From Cyclobacteriaceae bacterium YHN15 (GTDB lineage: Bacteria; Bacteroidota; Bacteroidia; Cytophagales; Cyclobacteriaceae), in the NCBI GenBank assembly GCA_003797895.1, contig RKQB01000003.1, positions 496,001-560,000 on the forward strand: DNA of 64,000 nt. Reading direction: 5' to 3'. Shown piece by piece: positions 9,209 to 18,561 of this stretch (positions are counted from its first letter, which is position 1; every line of letters starts with the position of its first letter). The notes under the pieces were generated by a model. It saw only the letters and a program-made list of their open reading frames with translations, made no database searches and was not told where the DNA came from. A program made the position numbers and the translations under genes.

Positions 9209-10888
9209 TTGATCATTCAACCTATAATCGACCTTGTATCACTCTGTGCCAAAAAAGGCATCAAAAATGCCATATTGTCTCCTGGGTCAAGGTGTGCTCC
9301 GATTTCACTTGCTTTCGCCAGACATCCCGAAATACGCACGAGAACTATATCTGATGAAAGGTCAGCTGCTTTTATAGCCTTGGGAATGGCCCAACAACTA
9401 GAAAAAGCAGTGGTACTGGTATGTACCTCCGGTTCAGCGGCCTATAATTATGCGCCGGCCATCGCAGAGGCTTATTTTCAACAAATTCCTTTAGTCGTAA
9501 TCACCGCTGACAGACCTCAGGAATGGATCGATCAATGGGATGGACAAACTATCAGACAAACAGAAATTTTTGGAAAACACGTCAAGGGCTTCTTCTCATT
9601 CCCTGATGAGTTTGGTCATCCCGATAAAATATGGTATGCCAACAGGTTGGCCAATGAAGCCATTAATTTAGCATGCGCATTACCCGCTGGACCTGTGCAC
9701 ATCAATGTTCCACTGCGGGAACCCTTTTATCCCGAAATTGAAGAGGTGTTTGACTTCAACAAGAAAATAAAGTGTATTGAACAGCTTCAAAATACAGCTC
9801 ATTTATCCGAGGATTTCAAACAAAAATTGTCAGCCTCCCTTTCAAACTATTGCAAAATCATCATTGTCCCTGGTCAACAAAGACCAGATTCAAAAATCCA
9901 GCAAACTTTGGATGAAATTGGCAAGGAAGGAAAGGCAGTAGTCATTACGGATACGATTTCAAATATGCAATCTGAGTTTACTGTAAACTTACATGATCAC
10001 TTTATCGGTAATGATCACATCAACCAAAAATTAAAACCGGATTTGATCATTACATTTGGAAAATCTATCATTTCAAAAGGACTAAAACTTTTTCTTAGAA
10101 AATCCAATGCAGAACATTGGCATATACAACCGGGGGGATATTCACCAGATATCTTCCAATCCCTGGAAAAAATCGTTTCATGCGAGATTGTTTCCTTCTT
10201 GCAATTTTTTATGATCAATGTTGAAACAGACCTGTCTTTTGTAAAAAGTTGGTTGGAATTGGAAAACAAAGTTAAAGGCAATCTAAATCCGATTTTAAAA
10301 TTTGCTGAATTTGGGGAATACAAGGCGCTTAACACTTGCTTAAAGGCCATACCTGAACATTCCAAAATCCACCTTGCAAACAGTATGGCCGTAAGATATG
10401 TCAATTTTCTGGGCTATAGACAGCAGGAAATAATTTGCAACAGGGGAACAAGTGGGATAGATGGCAGCAATAGCACTGCAGTAGGATGTAGTTTCACTAC
10501 TAAAGACCCGGTTACCCTGATTACGGGGGATATGGCTTTCTTCTATGACAGAAATGCTTTCTGGCATAATTACCCCATTAATAACCTTAGGATAATTTTA
10601 TTGAACAATCATGCGGGTGGCATATTCAGACTTATTGATGGACCTGCAAAGCAGCCGGAACTGGAAGAGTTATTTGAAACCCACCAAAGATTGAGCGCGG
10701 GTTATCTGGCCAAGGATTTTGGATTTGAATATCATTTGGCTAATGATGAAAAAAGTCTGGAAATGGGATTGAAAAATTTTTATGACAAATCCATCCGACC
10801 CAAAATCCTGGAAATCGAATCAAAAAGCAAAAAAAATGCGGCTGTTTTAAAATGGGTTAAAACGGAGATTTCTGATGGGCTCTTTTAA
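9209..10888 (+). CDS. menD: 2-succinyl-5-enolpyruvyl-6-hydroxy-3-cyclohexene-1-carboxylate synthase
   Basis: 559 residues, ThDP-dependent. The N-terminal Pyr domain shows ILSPGSRCAPISLAFA and SDERSAAFIALGMAQ (the cofactor-activating Glu is in DER); the C-terminal PP domain has NRGTSGIDGSNSTAVG and ITGDMAFFYDRNAFWH with the metal-binding GD..N pattern. MenD adds the succinyl semialdehyde unit from 2-oxoglutarate to isochorismate. The start codon is TTG at 9209: no in-frame ATG exists until GMAQ, which is well inside the domain, and MIIQPIIDLVSLCAKKG is the expected N-terminus. It follows menF by 7 bases. Downstream men genes (menB, C, E, A) are not in the window. Confidence 0.95.
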   Translation: MIIQPIIDLVSLCAKKGIKNAILSPGSRCAPISLAFARHPEIRTRTISDERSAAFIALGMAQQLEKAVVLVCTSGSAAYNYAPAIAEAYFQQIPLVVITADRPQEWIDQWDGQTIRQTEIFGKHVKGFFSFPDEFGHPDKIWYANRLANEAINLACALPAGPVHINVPLREPFYPEIEEVFDFNKKIKCIEQLQNTAHLSEDFKQKLSASLSNYCKIIIVPGQQRPDSKIQQTLDEIGKEGKAVVITDTISNMQSEFTVNLHDHFIGNDHINQKLKPDLIITFGKSIISKGLKLFLRKSNAEHWHIQPGGYSPDIFQSLEKIVSCEIVSFLQFFMINVETDLSFVKSWLELENKVKGNLNPILKFAEFGEYKALNTCLKAIPEHSKIHLANSMAVRYVNFLGYRQQEIICNRGTSGIDGSNSTAVGCSFTTKDPVTLITGDMAFFYDRNAFWHNYPINNLRIILLNNHAGGIFRLIDGPAKQPELEELFETHQRLSAGYLAKDFGFEYHLANDEKSLEMGLKNFYDKSIRPKILEIESKSKKNAAVLKWVKTEISDGLF

Positions 10889-10935
10889 AATTAAACCACT
10901 GTATTGAGCATGTCCGAATTCCCGAAAACTTAACC

Positions 10936-13900
10936 TTAACACTTAATATTTACCTCAATAAAATGGATATTCCTGGATCTGTTAAACAGCGCTGCTGATA
11001 TACCCCTTGAAAGTTCATTACCCATTATTTCAATACTAGCTTCATCTGAACGATAATGCACTTTTATTTTATTTTGGGCACTTCGAATGTATTTGATGGG
11101 TACTTGACAATAAGTAAATGCCAATTCTCCAACATTTAAAGGAAGTGTATTTTCTTCCCCATTTAAAGAAACATAATAAAAAATTTCTGGCACATTTAAC
11201 CATTCGGCTTCATGGATAAAATTAGGACTGAATTGAACACATCCTTTTTTTACTTTAACTCCTAATTCTGCCCATCGGTTTAAAATATCTTCTTTTACCT
11301 GCCCAGTCATCCCGGGCTGTTGCGCCCCCTTATGGAAAGGGGTATGGCTGTATGGATCCGTTGGAAAGGCCCCGTACAATTTCGGGGATTTATTAATACC
11401 TATTCCTGCCCTGATTTCGTAATAATGGTCGATCAAGGCTTCATAAACACTTTTTTCTACTTCATCACCTTTGCACAGAATTTCCTGAACAGCCAATTGT
11501 AATTTGGAAACCATATGCCAATAAATGCTTCCTAAACCCTCAAAAGCAAAGAAAGTACCTGACCTTCCGGTGAAAGCTTTATGGTTAAAAACTTTCTCAT
11601 AGATTACTTCAATTTGATGGAAATCCTCTACGCTGAAATCTTTGTATTCTTGACCAATTTTCTGGAGTCTTGCTTTCAAAGTCCTTCCGTTATTTAAGTC
11701 ACCATTAAAATAAGCATTTCCTGCATCATCCACCTCAACTATTCGGGAATCACCCCTTTGAAGCATCTCTTTCATCAAGGGATTGGATTTCAAAGCTGCG
11801 TCAGGAATGTGATTTTTTTGGAGAAAACCAGGCAGATCTCTATTGGGATAAAGCATATAACTGTATTGGTCATTCCTGTAGAGCTTACTTGCTTTCATCA
11901 CATTCAGTAAGTCAAGGCTTTCCTTGGCTTTAAGGAAACCTGAGGATAATACAGCCACTTGTCCCTCCAACATTTCATAAAGATAACCTACTTCCAATCC
12001 GTCCTTAGTGAATGAAATTAGGTTGTAGGCATGGAATAGCCCATCTTCCCTTTTGTTATTTTTGATTGAGCCTTCTAAAAAGAACAAGGTTCTCTCAAAT
12101 GAATCCTTTATTAATTCCACTTTGACGGCAGTCAGATTACCTGAAAAACCTGCATAAGCCTTAGATCGGTATTTCTCTGCCGCCAGTCCCAATTCATCAA
12201 CCAAAATTCTTCTGCTTCTCTCATCAAATCCATTTAGCAAAAATCCATTATTCTTTCCAAGTATAGATTGAGAATCATTCAACAAATCTGCTACTTCCTG
12301 ATGCAGCCATACCTCTTCTACGCTTTCCTTTTTAATCCAATCCAAGAAAAACCGGGTGAATCTGTACATGTAATAAAGGGTAACCATAGAGGTCCCATTT
12401 CCGACAAGGGCGTTGTTGGCATCGTTCCACTCAGGCCTTTGGGTATTCATCCAAATTCCGGCATCAGGTACAAAATTGGTAAGCTTTGTAAGCCATGAAA
12501 TAAGGATTTTCTCCATAAAACCACCTTTAAGGAGTTGCCCATTTCGATCCTGAACTAATTTTCCATCTGCACCGATTTGAAGGAACCTTTGATGAGCTTC
12601 CTTGTCAATATCTGTGTCAAACCCAATCGTATCCTGTGGATCCTTTACAATTTCCTTATAAGATTTTATGCGGTATGGAACATTGGCATAAACAAACCAA
12701 GGTTGATTTGCCAAAGTTGAAAGTGAAAAGCTTTGATGATTTTGGGCAATTTCCAAAAGTTTCAACAAGTAAATCAACTGATGATCACCCCAATAACCAA
12801 TGTAGGACCATGGGTCATCTGGCTCAATCACCTCCCAATCCACCCCGGTTCCTGAGATTCGATATGGATTATAGCCATCGAGGGTTGATGCATTCAGAAA
12901 TTTAAAAATCATTCCTTCAATAAACTGGGGAAATGATTTTGCCAGTGCTTCCCAATTTTGAAAAATATCCCGCCAGTTTCCGGCATAAGCCCTTCTTGGA
13001 GAGCCATCTGCATTGGTCAGGTCTATAGAGAATTTATTCCAAGGTCTACTTGGATCACCATGTCTTCGGCTGAAGGACAGGGGAAGGTATTCAATACATA
13101 TCCTGATCAAGTCCGGGTTATCCTGATTTTTCACCAATTCACACAAGGCTGGATATTCCAATGATTCGGGTAAAGAATTAAAGAATTCTGTTGAACCCCC
13201 CAACAAGGGAAGGTTAACCTCTCTGATGTAATCCAAAAAATCTTTTTTATCTATCCGGTAATTATCCTCAAAAACCCCTCCTCTCATCACATTGAAGAGC
13301 ACATTTGAAAAGTGTCGCCCAGACGAAAGTTTATCCCCCGTTAGCTGAAGCCCGTCAGCTTTGGCAACAATTGTCTTTAGCTGCTTCGTGCCATTTTGTA
13401 AATCCTCCTCAAGATCCTCCAAGATGCCCCTTTGGTCGGTTTGTAGCCTCAGAATATGATTATGAATGGCTGTTTGGGATAGGTTGATTTCGAAACAGCA
13501 ATACCATCTTTTGCTTTCTTTTGGATCTAATTCTAATTTACGATGAATAAAATAAGAACCTGCCTCCCCTTTAACATCCGATTCCGTCTCGATTTCATCA
13601 CCTTGGCAAAAGGTTTCCAATTGGCGGGATGAAAGCAAAACATGCTCAGGTTTCATACCTATGTGCCACCCTATGGTTGCTTTCAAAGCCTCACTTGGTT
13701 CAGCCCTGTCCACAATTAAGGCACTTAAGGAAAAGATACCCACTCCACTGCCTATATCAAGTTCATTTCTTTTGTAAGCATTGACCAAGTTACTCCTTTG
13801 CGATTGGAGTTGGCTAGAAACTCCGTAAGGCATAATGTCCTGAACCCCATCAAGTATATCAAGGGTAGTTGGCTTATCACCATTGTTTAAAAGAATAGAT

Positions 13901-14385
13901 TTTCTGACAAATCCGTACTTACTGGAGAAAGACCAGGAATACAGGAAGCTTAATCCCAAATCCTCATTAATTTCCTCAAAAAGCAATTCATTTCCCCACT
14001 GATTCTTGTATAGATTACGGGTAATTTTATATACTCCTTTATAAATGTCTGAAAATGGCCTCCAAAGTCTTTTTATTTGGTCTTTTTCAACAAGCACCAA
14101 TGTCTGGGACCCGACCTGATCTGCTGAAGCTAGTATCTTATCGTCTGTATAATAAGGAAAAAGCGCATTTTCTTCATCTTTTCTTCCTGCCGTAAGTGCC
14201 CCGTTGCTCCCAATAAACATCCAATGATCAGAATGGCTCACCAAGGATATGAAAAATGGAGGCATCTGATCCACATGCTGGATTTTATAATACTCCTGAC
14301 CATTAATCTCCACGTTATTACCCTTCACACCCTGTTCAGGAAATATAAGTGGAAAGTCTTTTATTAGGATTTTTTTTTCGGACAT
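10936..14385 (-). CDS. Large GH94-like glycoside phosphorylase, probably beta-1,3-glucan phosphorylase (GH149/GH161 type)
   Basis: 1149 residues with no signal peptide, so cytoplasmic. The N-terminal third is beta-rich (GSNGALTAGRKDEENALFPY, GVQDIMPYGVSSQLQ), then an (alpha/alpha)6 barrel with GNWRDIFQNWEAL (about 469-481), GVDWEVIEPDDPWSYIGYW (about 514-532) and PEWNDANNALVGNGTSM (about 651-667). The last resembles the DWND motif that holds the general acid Asp in GH94; Asp655 is the candidate. A C-terminal loop AQQPGMTGQVKED may bind phosphate. Size and motif order match the GH149/GH161 beta-1,3-glucan phosphorylases rather than classical GH94. It is the last gene of an operon with two GH16 lipoproteins and a sugar porter, which points to release of glucose-1-phosphate from laminari-oligosaccharides. 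The exact family is an inference. Confidence 0.72.
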   Translation of the reverse strand: MSEKKILIKDFPLIFPEQGVKGNNVEINGQEYYKIQHVDQMPPFFISLVSHSDHWMFIGSNGALTAGRKDEENALFPYYTDDKILASADQVGSQTLVLVEKDQIKRLWRPFSDIYKGVYKITRNLYKNQWGNELLFEEINEDLGLSFLYSWSFSSKYGFVRKSILLNNGDKPTTLDILDGVQDIMPYGVSSQLQSQRSNLVNAYKRNELDIGSGVGIFSLSALIVDRAEPSEALKATIGWHIGMKPEHVLLSSRQLETFCQGDEIETESDVKGEAGSYFIHRKLELDPKESKRWYCCFEINLSQTAIHNHILRLQTDQRGILEDLEEDLQNGTKQLKTIVAKADGLQLTGDKLSSGRHFSNVLFNVMRGGVFEDNYRIDKKDFLDYIREVNLPLLGGSTEFFNSLPESLEYPALCELVKNQDNPDLIRICIEYLPLSFSRRHGDPSRPWNKFSIDLTNADGSPRRAYAGNWRDIFQNWEALAKSFPQFIEGMIFKFLNASTLDGYNPYRISGTGVDWEVIEPDDPWSYIGYWGDHQLIYLLKLLEIAQNHQSFSLSTLANQPWFVYANVPYRIKSYKEIVKDPQDTIGFDTDIDKEAHQRFLQIGADGKLVQDRNGQLLKGGFMEKILISWLTKLTNFVPDAGIWMNTQRPEWNDANNALVGNGTSMVTLYYMYRFTRFFLDWIKKESVEEVWLHQEVADLLNDSQSILGKNNGFLLNGFDERSRRILVDELGLAAEKYRSKAYAGFSGNLTAVKVELIKDSFERTLFFLEGSIKNNKREDGLFHAYNLISFTKDGLEVGYLYEMLEGQVAVLSSGFLKAKESLDLLNVMKASKLYRNDQYSYMLYPNRDLPGFLQKNHIPDAALKSNPLMKEMLQRGDSRIVEVDDAGNAYFNGDLNNGRTLKARLQKIGQEYKDFSVEDFHQIEVIYEKVFNHKAFTGRSGTFFAFEGLGSIYWHMVSKLQLAVQEILCKGDEVEKSVYEALIDHYYEIRAGIGINKSPKLYGAFPTDPYSHTPFHKGAQQPGMTGQVKEDILNRWAELGVKVKKGCVQFSPNFIHEAEWLNVPEIFYYVSLNGEENTLPLNVGELAFTYCQVPIKYIRSAQNKIKVHYRSDEASIEIMGNELSRGISAALFNRSRNIHFIEVNIKC

Positions 14386-14413
14386 AAAATTACTGCTAAG
14401 AGTAGATGTCTTT

Positions 14414-15715
14414 CTACTTCTTCTGATAAACCCTTACAAAATCAATCAATAATTTCTGATCTGTTATATTGGGGTCCATGCCCTGAGCACCACCCCATCC
14501 ACCGCCCATGGCGAGATTAAGGATGATGTTTTGAGGAATATTGAAGGGCCATTCCTTTTCATTGGCAGTTTTATCATACAGATAATAGGGTTCACCATCC
14601 ACCAACATTCTGATTTCAGAAGGCGTCCATTCCACCGCATAGGTGTGCCAATCCGCTGCAATTTTACTCACTTCCCTGGTGCTTGAAATCTGATTCCCAA
14701 TTTTGAAGTAATAAGCAGGCGTATGCACCGTCGCATGGGCGATGCCATCACCTGTTTCGTCATCCACTTCATAACCTACACTTTCCATGATGTCTATTTC
14801 TCCGCTATAAGGCCAGTCTTTTTCATCCACATAGGTATTTCCCAAGGTCCAACCTGCTGCCCAGTTTCCTCTTTCTCTGGGCACCATTGCCTTAAATTCG
14901 ATCTTACCATAAAGAAATGCAACTTTTCCCCGAGTAGTCATTCTTGCAGAAGTCCATTTATTCCCCAAATCCCCCTTTCTTGCTTCAATGACCAAAATTC
15001 CATTTTCAACTCTGGCATTTTCGGGTCTGTTTTCAGTGTAATACTGCAGTTCATTATTCCCCCATCCCCAATCTCCAAAATCAAAAGTCCATTTACTTTG
15101 GTCAATTTGAGTCCCATCAAACTCATCTGACCACACGAGTTCCCACTCACTTCCTTCATAATTCTGGGTCAATATCTCTGTTGAAGCTTTATGTGGTTTC
15201 ATCATGGTGAATACTATTTTATCTATATCCACCGACCCTCTTGACACATGTACTTTCATTTTATGAAGGCCCTTATTGAATGGACTGCCTTCAACAGAAT
15301 AATTTTGAATTTCCGAGGAAGGACTTTTGACAATTTTCCCTGTCACATCGTAGGTCCTCCCATCAGGGTTATCATAATAATCTTCAGTCCAAATAGCAGA
15401 GGTATCAGCACCAATTGGGGTTCCAAAAACTTCTACCCTATACCTCCCAGCTTGTTCAAAATCAGCATCGATTGCAAGCCATTCACCTTCAGTCAGCGTA
15501 ACAGATTCTCCTAAAACAGCCTCATTTAAACGGGATTGATCGGATAAATCATGCAGACTTTCCGCCTCCACTACCAATGAATAAGTGGGTTCACTTGCAT
15601 CCATTTTGACTTCCTCTTCTCCCGAATCTTGAGAGGATGAGCATGCGAAATAGATACTTGAAATTGCAAGTGTATAAAATGTATTTTTAAGTATTAATTC
15701 TAAACTGTATTTCAT
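14414..15715 (-). CDS. GH16 family lipoprotein with N-terminal CBM6-like domain (laminarinase-like)
   Basis: 433 residues. A lipoprotein signal ends SIYFAC (Cys25). Residues about 44-175 form a beta-sandwich reminiscent of CBM6 (YSLVVEAESLHDLSD at its start). The GH16 catalytic domain spans about 190-433; the motif GEIDIMES gives Glu306 (nucleophile), Asp308 and Glu311 (acid/base). WSDEFDG and WGWGNNELQYYTENR are typical of bacterial endo-beta-1,3-glucanases of GH16. Surface or periplasmic anchoring is expected. It lies 28 bases upstream of the phosphorylase and 34 bases downstream of the sugar porter on the same strand. Specificity within GH16 (laminarin versus mixed-linkage glucan or agar) is inferred. 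Confidence 0.9.
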   Translation of the reverse strand: MKYSLELILKNTFYTLAISSIYFACSSSQDSGEEEVKMDASEPTYSLVVEAESLHDLSDQSRLNEAVLGESVTLTEGEWLAIDADFEQAGRYRVEVFGTPIGADTSAIWTEDYYDNPDGRTYDVTGKIVKSPSSEIQNYSVEGSPFNKGLHKMKVHVSRGSVDIDKIVFTMMKPHKASTEILTQNYEGSEWELVWSDEFDGTQIDQSKWTFDFGDWGWGNNELQYYTENRPENARVENGILVIEARKGDLGNKWTSARMTTRGKVAFLYGKIEFKAMVPRERGNWAAGWTLGNTYVDEKDWPYSGEIDIMESVGYEVDDETGDGIAHATVHTPAYYFKIGNQISSTREVSKIAADWHTYAVEWTPSEIRMLVDGEPYYLYDKTANEKEWPFNIPQNIILNLAMGGGWGGAQGMDPNITDQKLLIDFVRVYQKK

Positions 15716-15749
15716 GGTTGAATTAAGTTTTAATAAATAGATTTAATTC

Positions 15750-17312
15750 TTACTTCTTTATTAATATCCCTTCTAATTCCTCTAAGGATTTATTTTTCGT
15801 TTCCGGTACTACAAACCAAACAAAGAATATTCCTACTGCAGCAAAAAGCCCATAAATCAGGAAAGTATTACTGCTGCCAAGGTTGTCTAATTGCCATGGG
15901 AAAAACTGTTGAACCAAATAACTGACCAATGAATTGATAAAACCCACAAATGAAATTGCTGCACCTTTTACCCGGATAGGAAATAATTCTGAAAATAACA
16001 CCCACATCACCGGCCCTATGGAGATGGCAAAAGAGGCAACAAAACCTAAAATTCCTAATAAAATCAAAGTGGGATTCATATTAATGGCTGCTGTGATCAA
16101 TTCAGACTCGTAAGCCATTGCAGTCTTTTCTCCCAAATTGGCCCTGATTGCCTGCTTAAAGCTGACATCATTATCAAACACTACATTGATCATTGGAGAA
16201 ATTTCGCTTTGGCTTATTTCTTTGGGTAGATTATTCTTTGTCTCTTCGGTCAATTGATAGGTAGCCTGTCCAAATCCATAAGCCAAAAGACTCATACAAA
16301 TGGCAATTCCTGCTAGCCCACCTAGCAATAAAGGTTTTCTCCCCAACTTATCAATAAATAAAATAGCAAAGACAGTGAAAACCAAATTAGTCAAACCAAC
16401 CAAAATAGCCTGAATAAAAGAAGCATCCGTTCCTATACCTGACTGTTCAAAAATCATAGGCGCATAAAAAAACACAGAATTAATCCCTGTAATCTGTTGA
16501 AGTATGGCTACCACCACTCCAATGACCAATACAAGGCGATAAGCAGGTTTGAAGAACTCTGTCAATTTGACCTTGTCTTTGCCTTTTTCTTCATGAATAC
16601 TTTTAATCGCATCATTGATTTGCTTTTTCGCATCAATCACATCTGTGAACTGATTCATAATCAGGAGTGCCTGATCGGTCTGTCCTTTCATTACCAACCA
16701 TCTGGGGCTTTTAGGCACAAAAAACAAGCCTATGTAAAATAATACAGCAGGAAGAAACTCAAGTCCTAACATCCACCTCCAATTCCACTTTTCAAACCCC
16801 AAAGCCAGAGCCCAACTGGAATCTGAGTTTGCCAATTGCAAAATCAAATAATTGGTAAAAAATGCTACTGAGATACCAATGACAATATTCAGCTGATTGA
16901 AAGAAACCAATCTGCCCCTCATGGCAGGTGGAGCAATCTCAGCAATATACATAGGTGCTAGAATCAAAGCCGCACCTACCCCAAAGCCACCAATCATCCT
17001 TGCGATGACAAGCAAAATAAAATTAGGAGCTATTGCAGAACCAAGCGCGCTGACAGCGAACAAAATAGCAGCAACCTGCAGGATCTTCCTTCTTCCATAT
17101 TTATCACTTAGAGGACCTGAAACCATCATGGCCAGAGTTGCCGTAAGTGTTAGGGAAGCGACAGACCAACCCAATTCCAGCTTGGTAAGGTCGAATTCCG
17201 TTTCAATGAATTTTACTACACCGGAAATTACCGATGCATCAAAACCCATCAAAAATCCCCCCAATGCAACAATCAGGGAGATTCTAATGGTAAATGATTG
17301 ACTTTTTGTCAT
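15750..17312 (-). CDS. MFS transporter, sugar porter family
   Basis: 520 residues with about 12 membrane helices. Sugar porter signatures are present: GFDASVISG in helix 1, SDKYGRRK (loop 2-3), APPAMRGRLVS after helix 4, PKSPRWL at the central loop (PESPRWL consensus), QQITGINSVFFYAP in helix 7 and VPETKNKSLEELE at the end. An insertion of roughly 70 residues between the GQATYQL helix and the NPTLILLGILGF helix is longer than usual. The family moves mono- or disaccharides, usually with protons. Lying between the two GH16 genes (gaps 34 and 22 bases), it probably imports glucose or short laminari-oligosaccharides for the phosphorylase. Confidence 0.92.
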   Translation of the reverse strand: MTKSQSFTIRISLIVALGGFLMGFDASVISGVVKFIETEFDLTKLELGWSVASLTLTATLAMMVSGPLSDKYGRRKILQVAAILFAVSALGSAIAPNFILLVIARMIGGFGVGAALILAPMYIAEIAPPAMRGRLVSFNQLNIVIGISVAFFTNYLILQLANSDSSWALALGFEKWNWRWMLGLEFLPAVLFYIGLFFVPKSPRWLVMKGQTDQALLIMNQFTDVIDAKKQINDAIKSIHEEKGKDKVKLTEFFKPAYRLVLVIGVVVAILQQITGINSVFFYAPMIFEQSGIGTDASFIQAILVGLTNLVFTVFAILFIDKLGRKPLLLGGLAGIAICMSLLAYGFGQATYQLTEETKNNLPKEISQSEISPMINVVFDNDVSFKQAIRANLGEKTAMAYESELITAAINMNPTLILLGILGFVASFAISIGPVMWVLFSELFPIRVKGAAISFVGFINSLVSYLVQQFFPWQLDNLGSSNTFLIYGLFAAVGIFFVWFVVPETKNKSLEELEGILIKK

Positions 17313-17334
17313 TATTATTTTGGGTTAGGCTAAA

Positions 17335-18456
17335 TCAATTTTTTTGGAAAACTCTTACATAATCCACTGCCATGTGTTGTGGGAAAACGGTGGTCCCATC
17401 CGGGCTTCCCGGCCAGTTCCCGCCCACTGCTATATTGAACAAAAAGAAAAAAGATTCCCTGAATTCATTTAAGCCTTGTGGAGTCGTATCTATTTCATGG
17501 TAAGGAACATTATCCAAAAGCCAAACAATTTTGCTGTCATCCCAAATAATGGAAAAGACATGGAATTTATCATTAAATATTCCCTGTTCCAGACGTGTAC
17601 TGCCTCCAAAATTTGCCCAATTACCATTACTATCCCAATGGACAGTTCCATGAACGGTATTGTCTCTACCATCCTGACTGCCCCCTACCATTTCCATGAT
17701 ATCTATTTCTCCACAGGCAGGCCAACCCAATTCAGTAATATTGTCACCCAGCATCCAAAGTGCTGGCCATATTCCCTGTCCTTTTGGTAAAGCCGCCCGA
17801 ATATCGATCCTTCCATACTTGAAAGACTGCTTCTCTTGGGTTTTGATTCTAGAGGAGGTATAATTTTTCCCTCCAAAGTTCTCCTGTGTCGCCCTTATGA
17901 CCAGAAAACCCTCACGCACTTCTGTATTTTCCCTTTTGTAATATTGAAGTTCGTTATTTCCCCAACCGCACAGGGTTGGACAACCATCACCAATTTCAAA
18001 TACCCAGTCGTCGGAAAGCGTGTTTCCTTCAAACTCATCATTCCAGACCATCTCATAGCCTGCATATTCCAAGGGGCTTTCAAAACCGTTTTTGGGAAAT
18101 TCAATACCCAGTTCCGCATTAGTAAAAGTTACGATGGAAAAGGAGGTAATAAATTCCGTATCAGAGGCATGGGCCTGGACTGAAATATTATATCTGCCGG
18201 GATCGGTATAAGTATTAGTGACCTCATTACCGTTCACCCTTACCCAATCGCTATCCGGAATTCCAAAATTAACAAGGAAGAAATTGGCGTTGGTGGCATT
18301 CAGCGTCAGTTTAACCAAACCATTAGCTTCTTTGTTTACCAAAACCTCCAAATCAGAAGGGAGGTTTACTACATCATTATCCTCTCCTTCACTACATGAT
18401 AATCCAATGAAAGCGAAGAATACCAAATAGAGTAAAAATTTAATTTTTCGCATCAT
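17335..18456 (-). CDS. GH16 family lipoprotein with N-terminal PKD-like domain
   Basis: 373 residues. The lipobox is FIGLSC with Cys21. Residues about 35-115 look like a PKD/Ig-type domain (YTDPGRYNISVQAHAS). The GH16 domain covers about 135-373: WNDEFEGN, CGWGNNELQYYKREN, WPACGEIDIMEMVGG with Glu250, Asp252 and Glu255 as catalytic triad. This is the standard laminarinase (beta-1,3-glucanase) subgroup. It is the first gene of the four-gene operon. A second in-frame ATG directly follows the first (MMRK), so the start is uncertain by one codon. The two GH16 enzymes differ in accessory domain, suggesting different substrate contacts. Confidence 0.92.
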   Translation of the reverse strand: MMRKIKFLLYLVFFAFIGLSCSEGEDNDVVNLPSDLEVLVNKEANGLVKLTLNATNANFFLVNFGIPDSDWVRVNGNEVTNTYTDPGRYNISVQAHASDTEFITSFSIVTFTNAELGIEFPKNGFESPLEYAGYEMVWNDEFEGNTLSDDWVFEIGDGCPTLCGWGNNELQYYKRENTEVREGFLVIRATQENFGGKNYTSSRIKTQEKQSFKYGRIDIRAALPKGQGIWPALWMLGDNITELGWPACGEIDIMEMVGGSQDGRDNTVHGTVHWDSNGNWANFGGSTRLEQGIFNDKFHVFSIIWDDSKIVWLLDNVPYHEIDTTPQGLNEFRESFFFLFNIAVGGNWPGSPDGTTVFPQHMAVDYVRVFQKN

Positions 18457-18561
18457 TAAATTTAAGAAAAATTCATATTTAATTAAATTTTTAAAACAAA
18501 ACCTTTCATGACAGCTAAATTAAGTTGGAGAAAAGGTGAAAAGACCTTGTTTTACCAAATA

